From Raffaelea ambrosiae (taxonomy: Eukaryota > Ascomycota > Sordariomycetes > Ophiostomatales > Ophiostomataceae), in NCBI GenBank assembly GCA_002778195.1, contig PCDI01000006.1, positions 873,950 to 937,949 on the forward strand: 64,000 nt of DNA, read 5' to 3'. The notes below the pieces were generated by a model. The model did no database searches and was not told the DNA's origin. It saw only the letters and a list, made by a program, of their open reading frames with translations. Positions within the stretch are counted from its first letter, which is position 1. Every line of letters begins with the position of its first letter. The translations under genes were made by a program, and so were the position numbers. Shown piece after piece: positions 54,374 to 63,259 of this stretch.

Positions 54374-55077
54374 CGTGAACTTCTGGTGCAGTCGCTCGTA
54401 TCGCAGTGAATAGGTTGCATAGATTTAGAGACAGATTCTGCAAACAATTGTGGTTGACGAGCCAGCTTTTAATCGTTGGCATATTTATTTTCTGCCATAT
54501 TTTTTTCTGCCATCTTTTTGTAGAATACCTAAATTTTTAGCACCAGACCCACCCTTTTTTTCTGCCAACTGCTAGTATCTGCCAGGCGGTGAGCTCGTCT
54601 GCCAGGCGGCGAGCCAGTTCGAAAAAAGTGACATGCAAGCGCAATGAATTTACTACTAAACTGATGTACTCGCAACATCGGCTAGTCGAGGCAATAATAC
54701 CCTTCTCGCTCTTTTTTCTCTTTCTTTCTTTTTTTTTTATCAAATCATCATTGATCATGCTGCGATGTTCAACATGAACACAAAACCACACAAAGGGCTT
54801 ACGAAAATTTGAGCCCGGTTTCGAAACGTGCTGAGAAGTTTTATTTATTTATTTTATTGATCATGTTACGATGGTAAAAAGGGCACAATTGAAAGAAGTT
54901 GTCAGGGTTTCCATGCAGACAGGCTTTTTAAAAAGTAACTATATGTTAATCAAAGTTTATGAAACCCCATTCTCTTCTTAAAAATGTCTCTATTCGTGAT
55001 GGTCTGTCGACTTCTGTCTTCCAAAGCACCTCCTTTTTCTTTCTGATAACCCCCCCCCTTGCCTTTCCTACTTCTCT
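54374..55077. other. DBP4 promoter and GH7 3' flank
   Basis: 0.7 kb, strongly AT-rich. It contains a direct repeat of TCTGCCAGGCGG (at about 54577 and 54599) and a TTGATCATGYTRCGATG repeat at about 54751 and 54858. No gene found. Confidence 0.45.
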
Positions 55078-56676
55078 TCACAGCAACAGATACGCAAACG
55101 CAAAAAGTAGACCGGCCAACACGGTCACCGGCAACGATGACATCGCCGCCACAGTGGTCATGGTCGCTGTGCGCCCAGCACCCGCCAGCTGCTGTGCCGA
55201 CATGATACTGCTCATCACAGGTGGAAGCACCGTCCCGTTCGGCGTCAGCCGGATCGTCGAGCCGATGTCCCCCCAGCGGATGTTGGAGAAGGTCACGGCC
55301 GCGTCCGAGTTGTTCATCATGATGAACTGGGGGTCGCCCTGTGTCGCCGAGCAGGGGCCGGCCTCGCCGCTGTCCAGCCACGTCATAAAGTCGCTGGGCG
55401 CGTCCCAGATGCTGAAGATGAGGACCATGCCGCGCGTCAGCGCCTCGCCCATGCCGCGCAGGCCGCCCAGCCGCAGAAAGTCGTCGGCGCCGTTGGCCGA
55501 GCAGAAGTCGGTCGTCAGCGAGCCGACGCCGGCCGACTGGGCGGTCAGAGACGACGACGAGTTGGTCGACGAGTTGGCCGCGCTGACAGCACTGCTGTAC
55601 ATGCGGCTGCTGACCAAGCTTCGCCTGGCCATGTCCATGTTGTTGTTGTTGTTCATGCCCGCCGCGCCATTCATGCTCGTGCCGGGGGCCGCCATGGCCA
55701 TTCGGCTGGTCGACATCACCATGCGCCCGTCCTGGACATACATGCGCACAATCTCGCTGAGTGCGCTGCTGCTGCCACCACCACCACCGGTGGTGGTTCC
55801 GTTGGTCGACGTCTTGAACTGGGTCACCACCGTGAAGGGCCGCCGGGTGTCCACGGCGAGACCAGGGCCGTAAAAGGAGCGGGCGCCCGTGCGGTACGGG
55901 TTGACTCCGCAGCCGCTCTTGTCGCAGAGGCCGGCCGTGGTGGCGCCGCACTCCGGGCCGGTGCACAGGAAGGGCCCGTCGGTGCTGCATGTGTGCGGCG
56001 TAAAGGCGTTGGCGGCGTTGTTGGCCTCCCAGACGTCCATTTCGTTGCAGCAGGCACCGGAGCCGTTGAGGTTGGCGAGGCCGTTGATGAAAGTCGAGGT
56101 ATTGAAGCACTGGGCGTCGCAGTAGCCGGTGCCGTACTGGGCGCCGGCCGGGTTGGCGGCCGAGCGGGCGCCGGAGGCGTCCATTTCTGAGAGATACAAG
56201 GCGCCGTTGACGCCGCAGCCGGCCTTGGAGATGTCGACATCGTAGGTGAGCTCCTGGTTGTTGCCGAGCTGGAGCAGCTGGTAGTTTTTGTCGTCTTCGG
56301 CGAGGAGGTAGACGCGGGGGCTGAGCGTCTTGGCCGAGGTGCCCGTGCCGTTGAAGAGCTTCAATGTCAGCGCGGTTCCGCTGGTGGAGACGCCCATGGA
56401 GGCGTAGTCGACGCCCTCGAGGGCACAGTTCTGCGAGCAGGTGGCCGGGTCGGGGCAGAGGGTGCTGTTGGTGATGGAGCAGGCGACGCCGGGCTGGCCA
56501 ACGACGTGCAGTGGCCGCGAGAGGGCGTCGGTCACGAGGCTGGTCTGCATCATGCGGCAGCCATTCGCCGTCGTGCATATCATGGTCGGCAGCTTGGGAT
56601 GGACCTCGGGCACGGCGGTGCCAATCTGCTGGGCAGCAGCATAGCCGACGAGGAAAAACAGCGCAGCCGCAGACAT
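55078..56676 (-). CDS. GH7 endo-beta-1,4-glucanase, probably GPI-anchored
   Basis: Single exon, 532 residues. A signal peptide (MSAAALFFLVGYAAA) ends before QQIGTAVPEVHPKLPT, the standard GH7 N-terminus. The catalytic triad is ExDxxE at Glu212-Met-Asp-Val-Trp-Glu217, in CCNEMDVWEANN. Other landmarks are CGVNPYRTGARSFYGPG, FTVVTQFKT, MVLIFSIWDAPSDFMTWLDS and VTFSNIRWGDIGSTI. The short substrate-enclosing loops and missing aromatic residue of the -7 subsite (ALSRPLH here) fit an endoglucanase rather than a cellobiohydrolase. No CBM1 follows. The C-terminus ends in a Ser/Ala linker and a hydrophobic tail (LPVTVLAGLLFAFAYLLL), the usual GPI-addition signal. An unusual Met/Asn/Ala-rich insertion (about residues 320-370) sits in a surface loop. 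It would cut cellulose at the cell surface. Confidence 0.92.
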   Translation of the reverse strand: MSAAALFFLVGYAAAQQIGTAVPEVHPKLPTMICTTANGCRMMQTSLVTDALSRPLHVVGQPGVACSITNSTLCPDPATCSQNCALEGVDYASMGVSTSGTALTLKLFNGTGTSAKTLSPRVYLLAEDDKNYQLLQLGNNQELTYDVDISKAGCGVNGALYLSEMDASGARSAANPAGAQYGTGYCDAQCFNTSTFINGLANLNGSGACCNEMDVWEANNAANAFTPHTCSTDGPFLCTGPECGATTAGLCDKSGCGVNPYRTGARSFYGPGLAVDTRRPFTVVTQFKTSTNGTTTGGGGGSSSALSEIVRMYVQDGRMVMSTSRMAMAAPGTSMNGAAGMNNNNNMDMARRSLVSSRMYSSAVSAANSSTNSSSSLTAQSAGVGSLTTDFCSANGADDFLRLGGLRGMGEALTRGMVLIFSIWDAPSDFMTWLDSGEAGPCSATQGDPQFIMMNNSDAAVTFSNIRWGDIGSTIRLTPNGTVLPPVMSSIMSAQQLAGAGRTATMTTVAAMSSLPVTVLAGLLFAFAYLLL

Positions 56677-57976
56677 GGCGGCGATGAGAGAAAAGATGAA
56701 GAAAAATCAAAGAAATTATTGGATTAAAAAGTTGTACAGTAAGAAAACGAAGCAAAGAATGAATGACGTTGGAACACCGGGTTCGACTGACGTTGACTAT
56801 GGAGAAAGAATGTGGTAAAAAAAAAGCGAAGGAGGAGGAAGTTGTGTGAAAAGAGTGTTCCAGAAATGAGGTGGAAAGAAAAGGAAAAGAAGAACGCCGC
56901 TTGAATCAGATCGGATCGAAGAATCCGCCCATTTTGAGCTCCATCTGAATTGCATGTTCTCGAATAAGAGCAACTGCCGGCTGTCGTCCGAAGAGAGAGG
57001 TCAGCGCAGTCAGGAGCAAAGCAGAAGCACGGCAAGCCAAGAAGTCGTGCATGATCGTCGAAACTCGTGACGTTGTACCCTGCCGCGCATCGATCAAACA
57101 ATGCCCGCGTCTTCCGACAGGCCGTCATGTTCTGACACATGGGTGTCTACTGTTGAATTTAGGTTTGGTAGCATTTCTTAGAGCTTCCATATTCTGTCTT
57201 TGTTCCTTTGCTACTGTCATCGACCCAGGGTGAATGCGGCATGACCAACGGAAGGCAGGAAAGGACATGCATGCATGAGACTGGGGAGAGGCTGTAAGAT
57301 TGAAGGCAAATGTGACAGACAAACGACGAGATGAAACACGGCTTGGAAGTGTCACTTGGTGCAGGAAACATACACGCTCGTGGACTCGCTCTGTTCATAT
57401 TTACTTGCTTGTCTCACATCTTTTCCCTTCATATTCTGTTTCCACAAGCTCTTTGAATATTTAGTCTACAGCGAGGTTTTTGTTAGTGTCTTTTCTTTAT
57501 TTGCAGCTTCCACGACCGCAAATACTCGCAGAAAGCCGTGTCACAAAAAAGCAATGCCAACCTTTGCTCCCGTCAGAGTTGCCATCGACAATTTCCCCGC
57601 GGATCATCTGTTTCAAGTAGTGCATCACCCAGCACAACCTTATTATGTTGACTAAGACATGCATGTCGATGGGGGATTCCGGCTAAATACAACTCTTCAT
57701 GAGCGTGGTTCAAGATTGCCCAGCTGTCTGCGCCGCTGTCCGCTAGCAACCAGCTATGAAGTCCTGATATAAGTCTAATTATTTGATCTTTGACAAGTAA
57801 AAAGAGTCTGATTTCAGGTCAATCCAGACTGGCGGCTTTGATGCTCAAACCCGCTTCAGTATTGTAGCTCACCTTGACGTGAGATGTGGCATCAATGTGT
57901 TGCTTAACTACTATATGCAATGCTAGAAATTCCCCGAGATTTGAAACCTGTGTAAGTACACTCTGAGGGTGGCTTC
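56677..57976. promoter_or_regulatory. GH7 promoter and pseudogene 3' flank
   Basis: 1.3 kb upstream of GH7, between it and the broken ankyrin gene. Small ORFs only. No clear gene, tRNA or repeat. Confidence 0.4.
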
Positions 57977-59063
57977 TCATCCTGAGCAACTATCGCCTGT
58001 CCCATCTTCCTCCTCGCTCTCGTAATCACTTTCCCAAGTGCGTCTGATCGGGTTGATTTCGTCTTCATCTGCGACATCACTGGGGTAGTTAATGCCGTAT
58101 TTGCTGGGTGTTGACAATGGATCAGAGTCTCTCAGTTGTTAAAGAATTTCCAGGCTTCTTCCACAGCCCCTTTGACAGCCTCAAGCATGCCTTCCTTGAA
58201 CTGAAGCCCAATGACCCAGTATGTTTCTGCTTCTTCATATTTCCCCCACTCTCTCTTCTGCTTTTAGAGCAAGTCTAGACATTCAAGAGCCTCGCCGGCG
58301 TTTAACTTTTGCTCACCATTACGCAAAACCTGGCGCAACAGGCCCATATCGTGGTCCGCGTTCCGATTGCGAATGCCAGCATACAAGTCGGTAAAGGCCC
58401 TCATCTGCAGTCGGGTTCGTACTCCCCCATGGCCAAGACGTTCAACACCGCCATTGTGAATTCCCACAAAAATGTCCCAAGGAGTGTCCCCATAGAAATT
58501 CTGGTAGGTTATGTCGAAATCGGAGATATCCAGACTCCTTAGGAGTTGGAGAGTGTCAAAAAGTACAATGCAGCTGCTTCTGCCAAAAGGAACGTGCCCC
58601 CCTCGCGAAATGTGATGTTTTCTAGGGAAACGCCATTGCAAATTAGACAGTGTGCCACAAGGCATTTGTTTTGGCGAAGAGCGAGCTGCAGTGTGGTAAA
58701 TAGTTTGTTATTCTTCCTTTCAATAGGAGAGCCTGCGTCCAGGAGAAGTTGAAGCTTAAGACCAAAGAGTTTTTTGTCCTCCTTCGTATTGCTTTTTAGT
58801 GACAGATGATGCAACACAGTGCCAGAGGCAGCGTGAAACTCGGCTGGTCTGAAGTGGGCAAATGATGGGTCATGGCGAAGCAGCCCATGGGAAAAAGAAC
58901 ATCGAACACTATGAAAGATGACTTTGGAAATCAAATACTGATACGTGCATTCATTATTCTTTGGAAAACAAGCACTATTATATTTTATATTTATAAGGAT
59001 TCTGGTAATATGATAGCAAGCGCAGTATAGTGTGTCGCCAGCACGGTGCATCCCTGAAGACAT
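57977..59063 (-). pseudogene. Broken ankyrin-repeat protein gene
   Basis: Protein-like text with ankyrin features can be read across several frames. Frame A (59063-58539) contains ASGTVLHHLSLKSN, LKLQLLLDAGSPIERKN and VAHCLICNGVS, the LH-A / LLxAG pattern of ankyrin repeats. Frame B (58665-58264) continues as LQLLRSLDISDFDITYQNFY, then GDTPWDIF. After a TAA (58264-58266) the same frame goes on with REWGKYEEAETYWVIGLQFK. A third shift near 58140 leads to an acidic end, WESDYESEEEDGTGD, stopping at 57977. At least two frameshifts and one stop in 1.1 kb, and an AT-rich composition, argue for decay. One break lies in a T-run, so a sequencing error is possible for that site only. I cannot rule out introns. 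Confidence 0.65.
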
Positions 59064-59361
59064 CGATGTTCAAGGTGGTGAACTTACACCGATCTATTTC
59101 GCCTTGCCATGGCTACACGACTTTGACCAGGCGTGGGGCCGCTATAAATCGGATTGCAAGTAGAATGGTGGCAGACGACCGTCACAATCCATTTTGACTT
59201 TAATGCTCTATCGATGTTTCCAAGGCTGCAGCAATATAAAATAAGAAGAATAAGGGAGAGAACTCAAGTACTCATAGAAACCACAGCACATCTAACAGTG
59301 AGTCGCAATCGTGATAGAAAAATTTAACACCAAAACGGGATGCCTATGTATTAGTTAACTA
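59064..59361. other. AT-rich spacer before the TIR element
   Basis: 298 bp of AT-rich sequence between the ankyrin pseudogene and the inverted-repeat element. It has no gene or repeat that I can support. Confidence 0.4.
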
Positions 59362-59371
59362 GTTAACTCTA

Positions 59372-59407
59372 GGGTATTGCTGCGTGTACGCCGCGTACAA
59401 ATAAGCA
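59372..59407 (+). repeat. Left terminal inverted repeat
   Basis: 36 bp, perfect inverted partner at 59926-59961. It holds the odd palindrome TGTACGCCGCGTACA, a likely transposase-binding site. Confidence 0.92.
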
Positions 59408-59500
59408 AATGTACGCCCCTCCTTAGATAGCGTCACGTGCGCGCACCCGTGACGCAAGACCTTCAGATTTCGGTGACAATCGCATGAAAAGCCAGTCTTG

Positions 59501-59878
59501 TTAGTGACATGTAAAGCAGTAGAAAAGGCAATAAAAACGCATGCACCAAAGGAGATCAGAGTTTAATTTTTCATTCATGCACGTAGTAGCCCACACGTTA
59601 AGATCAGCCCGAGCTTCTCTTATTAAGCGATAGATGGTTTCTTTGAGAAGAGGAAAAGTATAAGAAGCTGGGGAGTGTTCTGAAGAAGCAAAATATAGTT
59701 CTGAAACATTAAGAAAGTCTTTAAAAACGGTAGGATAATTAGAATAAGAGGGCTCTTCAGAGGCAGGAGGAAGCTTTGGAGAGGTAGGAGGAAGCCCTAA
59801 AGCATTAAATCCATATATGGAAGCCATATTGAACAGGTTGGCCGGTGAATTTACAGGTAATTGATGTTTGTAAGGCAT
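59501..59878 (-). CDS. Unknown 125-residue ORF inside the TIR element
   Basis: ATG at 59878, stop at 59501. The protein starts MPYKHQLPVNSPANLFNMAS and then has GLPPTSPKLPPASEEPSYSN, a polar, Pro/Ser-rich stretch, followed by a more helical part (LLKETIYRLIREARADLNVW) and Cys-containing end. I do not recognise it. It could be the N-terminal remnant of a transposase or a captured exon. No DDE residues can be identified. It is the only long ORF of the element and has AT-rich codon use unlike the neighbouring genes. Confidence 0.4.
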   Translation of the reverse strand: MPYKHQLPVNSPANLFNMASIYGFNALGLPPTSPKLPPASEEPSYSNYPTVFKDFLNVSELYFASSEHSPASYTFPLLKETIYRLIREARADLNVWATTCMNEKLNSDLLWCMRFYCLFYCFTCH

Positions 59879-59925
59879 TATTATGAATTATCACGATAAA
59901 ATGGAGGGGTCCGGCGTCACGGGTG

Positions 59926-59961
59926 TGCTTATTTGTACGCGGCGTACACGCAGCAATACCC
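59926..59961 (-). repeat. Right terminal inverted repeat
   Basis: 36 bp, exact reverse complement of 59372-59407. Confidence 0.92.
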
Positions 59962-59980
59962 AGCAATGCCCGTTACTCTA

Positions 59981-60175
59981 TTAGTAGGTTTACAACCCAG
60001 TTGAGCTACAGCGTGGGTGTTCACCGCCTTTAGTAGTGGGCAAATTCTGCCGCGCAAAGCATCAACACCGCCAAAAAATTGCCGGTCCGGCAGAAAAAAA
60101 AAAAGTTGAGAATATTATTGAACCGACCACAGTTACAGGCAGCAGTACACAATCTCATTGCCACTTTCAGGCATA
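59981..60175. promoter_or_regulatory. ESF1 upstream region
   Basis: 195 bp between the element and the ESF1 ATG. The TIR element therefore sits right in the ESF1 promoter region. It contains an A-run at 60091-60102. Confidence 0.4.
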
Positions 60176-62572
60176 ATGGGTACACAAAAGAAGACAATGG
60201 TGCAGAAGGAACGAAAAGGCCACGGCCCGGCTGCGGCCACATCTAGCTCGATCAGCGACGGGCGTTTCGCTAAGATTGAGACCGATCCCCGATTCCGTCT
60301 ACCCTCGAGAAAGAAGACCGCAATGAAGGTGGACAAACGTTTCAAGGATATCTTTAAAGACAATGAGATCACGGGGGCTGCCCAGGTCGATCGCTATGGC
60401 AGGAAGCTGGAGACAGATAAGAAGAAGAAGGCACTGGAGAAGCTTTACAACATCGAGATAGAAGACAGCGACGACGACCATGATGAAGACGACGAGGAGG
60501 ATAGTGAAGACGATGGCAAAGATCGCAAAAAGGCAGGCAAAAGGGGAGCCGAACTGGACAAGGAGGTAGAGCGTGAACTGGCTAGGGTTGAGAAAAAATA
60601 CGACCCAGCAAGACAAGGTGGATTCTCAGAGTCAGACTCGGACGACGACTCGGACGATTCCGACGACAGTAGCGACAACGATAGTGACGAAGTCGGCGGC
60701 GGCACGAACTCAAGCAAGAAGGTCGACACACAAGGGGATGCTCAAGAGGAGGAACAGATACCTACGGGCGAGGTCACACACCGCCTCGCTGTTGTCAACC
60801 TGGACTGGGACAAGATCACTTCGACCGATCTGATGGTCTTGTTCTCGAGCTTTATACCCAAGGAGAGCAGCGGCAGGATTGAAAGTGTCACCATTTACCC
60901 AACACGATATGGAAAAGAGCAGATGAGACGGGAAGAGCTTGAGGGCCCGCCAAAAGAGTTCTTCAAATCCAAGAAAGACAAGAAGGCGGAAGATGGGTCG
61001 GACGATGGCAACGACAGCGACGAGTCGAACAAGTCTGAGGACGAAGACGAAGAAGAAGAAGAAGAAGATGACGATGACGATGACGATGACGACTCTTTTG
61101 ACTCGGAAGACGAAAGCAGCGGGAGAGCCCACAAGGAGCTCAACCGCGAAGAGGACGACGCCAACATTGACCCAGAAGCTCTGCGCGCCTACCAGATCTC
61201 CCGTCTCCGCTACTACTACGCCGTCATTGTCTGCTCCGACAAGGCCACTTCCCACGCCCTCTACGAGTCTACAGACGGCACCGAGTACCAGGCATCGTCC
61301 AACTTCATCGACCTGCGCTTCCTCCAGAACGACGTCGTCTTCGACGACGACGACGAGCCACGTGACGAGTGCACCGAGGTGCCGAAGAACTACGAGCCGC
61401 TCGACTTTTCCACGGACGCGCTCCAACACTCCAAGGTCAAGCTGACCTGGGACACCCGCCCGGACGACGCCCGGCGCAAGGACGTGATCAACAAGGCCTT
61501 CACGTCCACACCCGATGAGCTTCTGGAGATGCAGGACGAGCTGATGGCGTTCGTGGCCAGTGCAAGCGAGAGCGAGGACGATGATGACGATGATGATGAC
61601 GTCGGTGAAGACGAGGAGATCGACAGCGCAAAGGGAAAGAATAGCAAGAAGAGCAAGAAGGAGATGAAGCGGCGCAAGATGCGCAGCATCTTTGGTTTTG
61701 ACGAAGACGGGGACGGCAACGTCTGGGACGACAAGAAGGCCCGCAAAAAGAACGCCAACAATCTGCAGATTACCTTCACGCCAGCCCTGGAAGTGGGCTT
61801 GAAGCAGAAGAAGAGCAAGGTGACGGCCACGGGCGAGCCGATCGAGGAGACTGCGATCGAAAAATACAAGCGCCAGGAGAGGGAGCGCAAGGAGAAGCGC
61901 AGGCAAAGGGCGATTGCCAAGCGCGAAGGCCGGGACCTGGACGACGAAGAAGGAGGAGACAAGGGAGGTGGTGGTGCTGCTGGTGCTGGTGCTGATTCGG
62001 CATCCAAACCGACCAACGCGGACCTCGGCTTCGACGACCCGTTCTTTGCCGATGACCCGTCCGAAGCCAAGCCGCAGGGCAAGCGCAAGATTCTCAAGGA
62101 GGAGCGGCTCAAGAAGCGGGCGGCGCGCGAGGCGGAGGAGAAGGCCCATGCCGAGGAGCTGGCCAACCTCGAGAAGCTGATGCAGGCCGACGACGCCCGG
62201 AGCTCCAACAAGATCCAGCACGTGGACTTCCGCGAGCTCAAGAGTGCCGAGAAGGCGCGGATCAAGCAGGAGAAGAGGGACAAGAAGAAGGGCAAGAAGA
62301 GCAAGAGTAAGGGCGACGAGGAGCAGGAAGAGACTGGGAATGGCGTCTTTGATGTGGACGCCCTGGACGACCCGCGTTTCCAGCAAATCCTCAAGGAGCC
62401 TGATCTTGCGATCGACCAGACGAACCCAGAGTACGAAGACTTGCTCAGCACGCGCAAGATCACGAAGGAGTTGCAGCGCAAGCGGAAAGCGCAGCAGGAG
62501 GAGGACGGAGAGATCGACCGGCCCGGGAAGCTAAAGGTCAGCAAGAAGGCCAAGAGGAGGGCGGGTTTGTGA
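60176..62572 (+). CDS. ESF1: ESF1-type nucleolar pre-rRNA processing protein
   Basis: Single exon, 798 residues. The start MGTQKKTMVQKERKGHG is followed by ISDGRFAKIETDPRFRLPSR, then VDKRFKDIFKD and VDRYGRKLETDK, the N-terminal signature of Esf1. Long acidic Asp/Glu/Ser runs follow. The conserved RNA-recognition-like part begins THRLAVVNLDWDKITSTDLM and continues at VTIYPTRYGKEQMRREELEG. RAYQISRLRYYYAVIVCSDK, the NFIDLRF block and LDFSTDALQHSKVKLTWD also match. The C-terminal NUC153-like region contains DALDDPRFQQILKEPDLAID. Esf1 is required for 18S rRNA production and is linked to pre-rRNA cleavage in the nucleolus. ATG 60176 is the first in-frame ATG. Confidence 0.95.
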   Translation: MGTQKKTMVQKERKGHGPAAATSSSISDGRFAKIETDPRFRLPSRKKTAMKVDKRFKDIFKDNEITGAAQVDRYGRKLETDKKKKALEKLYNIEIEDSDDDHDEDDEEDSEDDGKDRKKAGKRGAELDKEVERELARVEKKYDPARQGGFSESDSDDDSDDSDDSSDNDSDEVGGGTNSSKKVDTQGDAQEEEQIPTGEVTHRLAVVNLDWDKITSTDLMVLFSSFIPKESSGRIESVTIYPTRYGKEQMRREELEGPPKEFFKSKKDKKAEDGSDDGNDSDESNKSEDEDEEEEEEDDDDDDDDDSFDSEDESSGRAHKELNREEDDANIDPEALRAYQISRLRYYYAVIVCSDKATSHALYESTDGTEYQASSNFIDLRFLQNDVVFDDDDEPRDECTEVPKNYEPLDFSTDALQHSKVKLTWDTRPDDARRKDVINKAFTSTPDELLEMQDELMAFVASASESEDDDDDDDDVGEDEEIDSAKGKNSKKSKKEMKRRKMRSIFGFDEDGDGNVWDDKKARKKNANNLQITFTPALEVGLKQKKSKVTATGEPIEETAIEKYKRQERERKEKRRQRAIAKREGRDLDDEEGGDKGGGGAAGAGADSASKPTNADLGFDDPFFADDPSEAKPQGKRKILKEERLKKRAAREAEEKAHAEELANLEKLMQADDARSSNKIQHVDFRELKSAEKARIKQEKRDKKKGKKSKSKGDEEQEETGNGVFDVDALDDPRFQQILKEPDLAIDQTNPEYEDLLSTRKITKELQRKRKAQQEEDGEIDRPGKLKVSKKAKRRAGL

Positions 62573-63259
62573 ATTTTGTCCCAGCCCCGGACCTGTGGAG
62601 TCGAGCAAGCACACGGCAAACAACCAAGCGTACAAATATGGGAACGTTGGTGTGCATCTGGACTAGAATATGTCGTTACAATACAAAAAAAAAAGTCACA
62701 CTTTGGTTCACACTACATTTCTTCTGTCCATTGCCTACGTCAATTATGATATGTCTTCTTTTTGTCTACGGCATGCCTATGTGAATGTTGTGATTTGTTT
62801 GTGCATGCATTCTTCCAAACACGCCTTGTTGCGTCATGGTCCAGCTCGAGAGTGGCCGGCCTGATGTTGTTTGGAGACATCCGTTTGCAACGCTCTCCAG
62901 TGTTTGTTTCCACGATGGTCGGGCGACACAGTAAAAAGAGGAGGTTATTGTTACGTCTACCCCACCCTCACCCCCCCACGACGACCATGTCCAAACATGA
63001 AGGCGTCAAGAGTGAGGCCTACTGCGGCCAATGCAAGGTTGCCTTGGATTGCGCATGAGTAACCAGCAAATGATTTGTCTGCAAACGCCTGGCCAGTAGG
63101 TTCAGACGTATATATACACCCGTGGGCTGCCTTGCTTTGCCCAGTCCATGCCCAACTTTCTTGCTTTGTACACGAATTGTTGACACAGGTTCATCGCTAG
63201 ATCAGTCATTTTTTATTTCTTTTCTAAACGCACTTCAAGCACGGCAAGAATCAAAACGG
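62573..63259. other. ESF1 3' UTR and promoter of the next gene
   Basis: 0.69 kb between two plus-strand genes. Short ORFs only. An A-run near 62685-62694. No further gene seen. Confidence 0.4.

Larger units (their letters stand above)
59372..59971. mobile_element. Small DNA-transposon-like element with 36-bp terminal inverted repeats
   Basis: The first 36 bp (59372-59407) begin GGGTATTGCTGCGTGTACGC and are the exact reverse complement of 59926-59961. A second matching block, CACCCGTGACGC, occurs at 59444-59455 and again inverted at 59914-59925; on the left it is pushed inward by a 36-bp insert. The right end adds a 10-bp partial repeat of the tip (59962-59971). Flanks are GTTAACTCTA on the left (59362-59371) and GTTACTCTA on the right (59972-59980), a likely 9-10 bp target-site duplication with one indel. 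Length about 600 bp. Target-site length of 9-10 bp suggests a Mutator-like (MULE) non-autonomous element, but the family is not proven. It carries one 125-codon minus-strand ORF. Confidence 0.85.

Noticed and set aside
54950..56755. 601-codon minus-strand ORF overlapping GH7 in another frame
   Set aside because: Product is Arg/His/Gln-rich and domain-free; the overlapping frame has a complete GH7 with catalytic motif.
57356..57655. 99-codon plus-strand ORF near the GH7 promoter
   Set aside because: Phe/Leu-rich AT-driven translation with no conserved feature; no support as a gene.
60710..62386. 558-codon minus-strand ORF opposite ESF1
   Set aside because: Leu/Val-rich shadow caused by the acidic GAC/GAG codons of ESF1.
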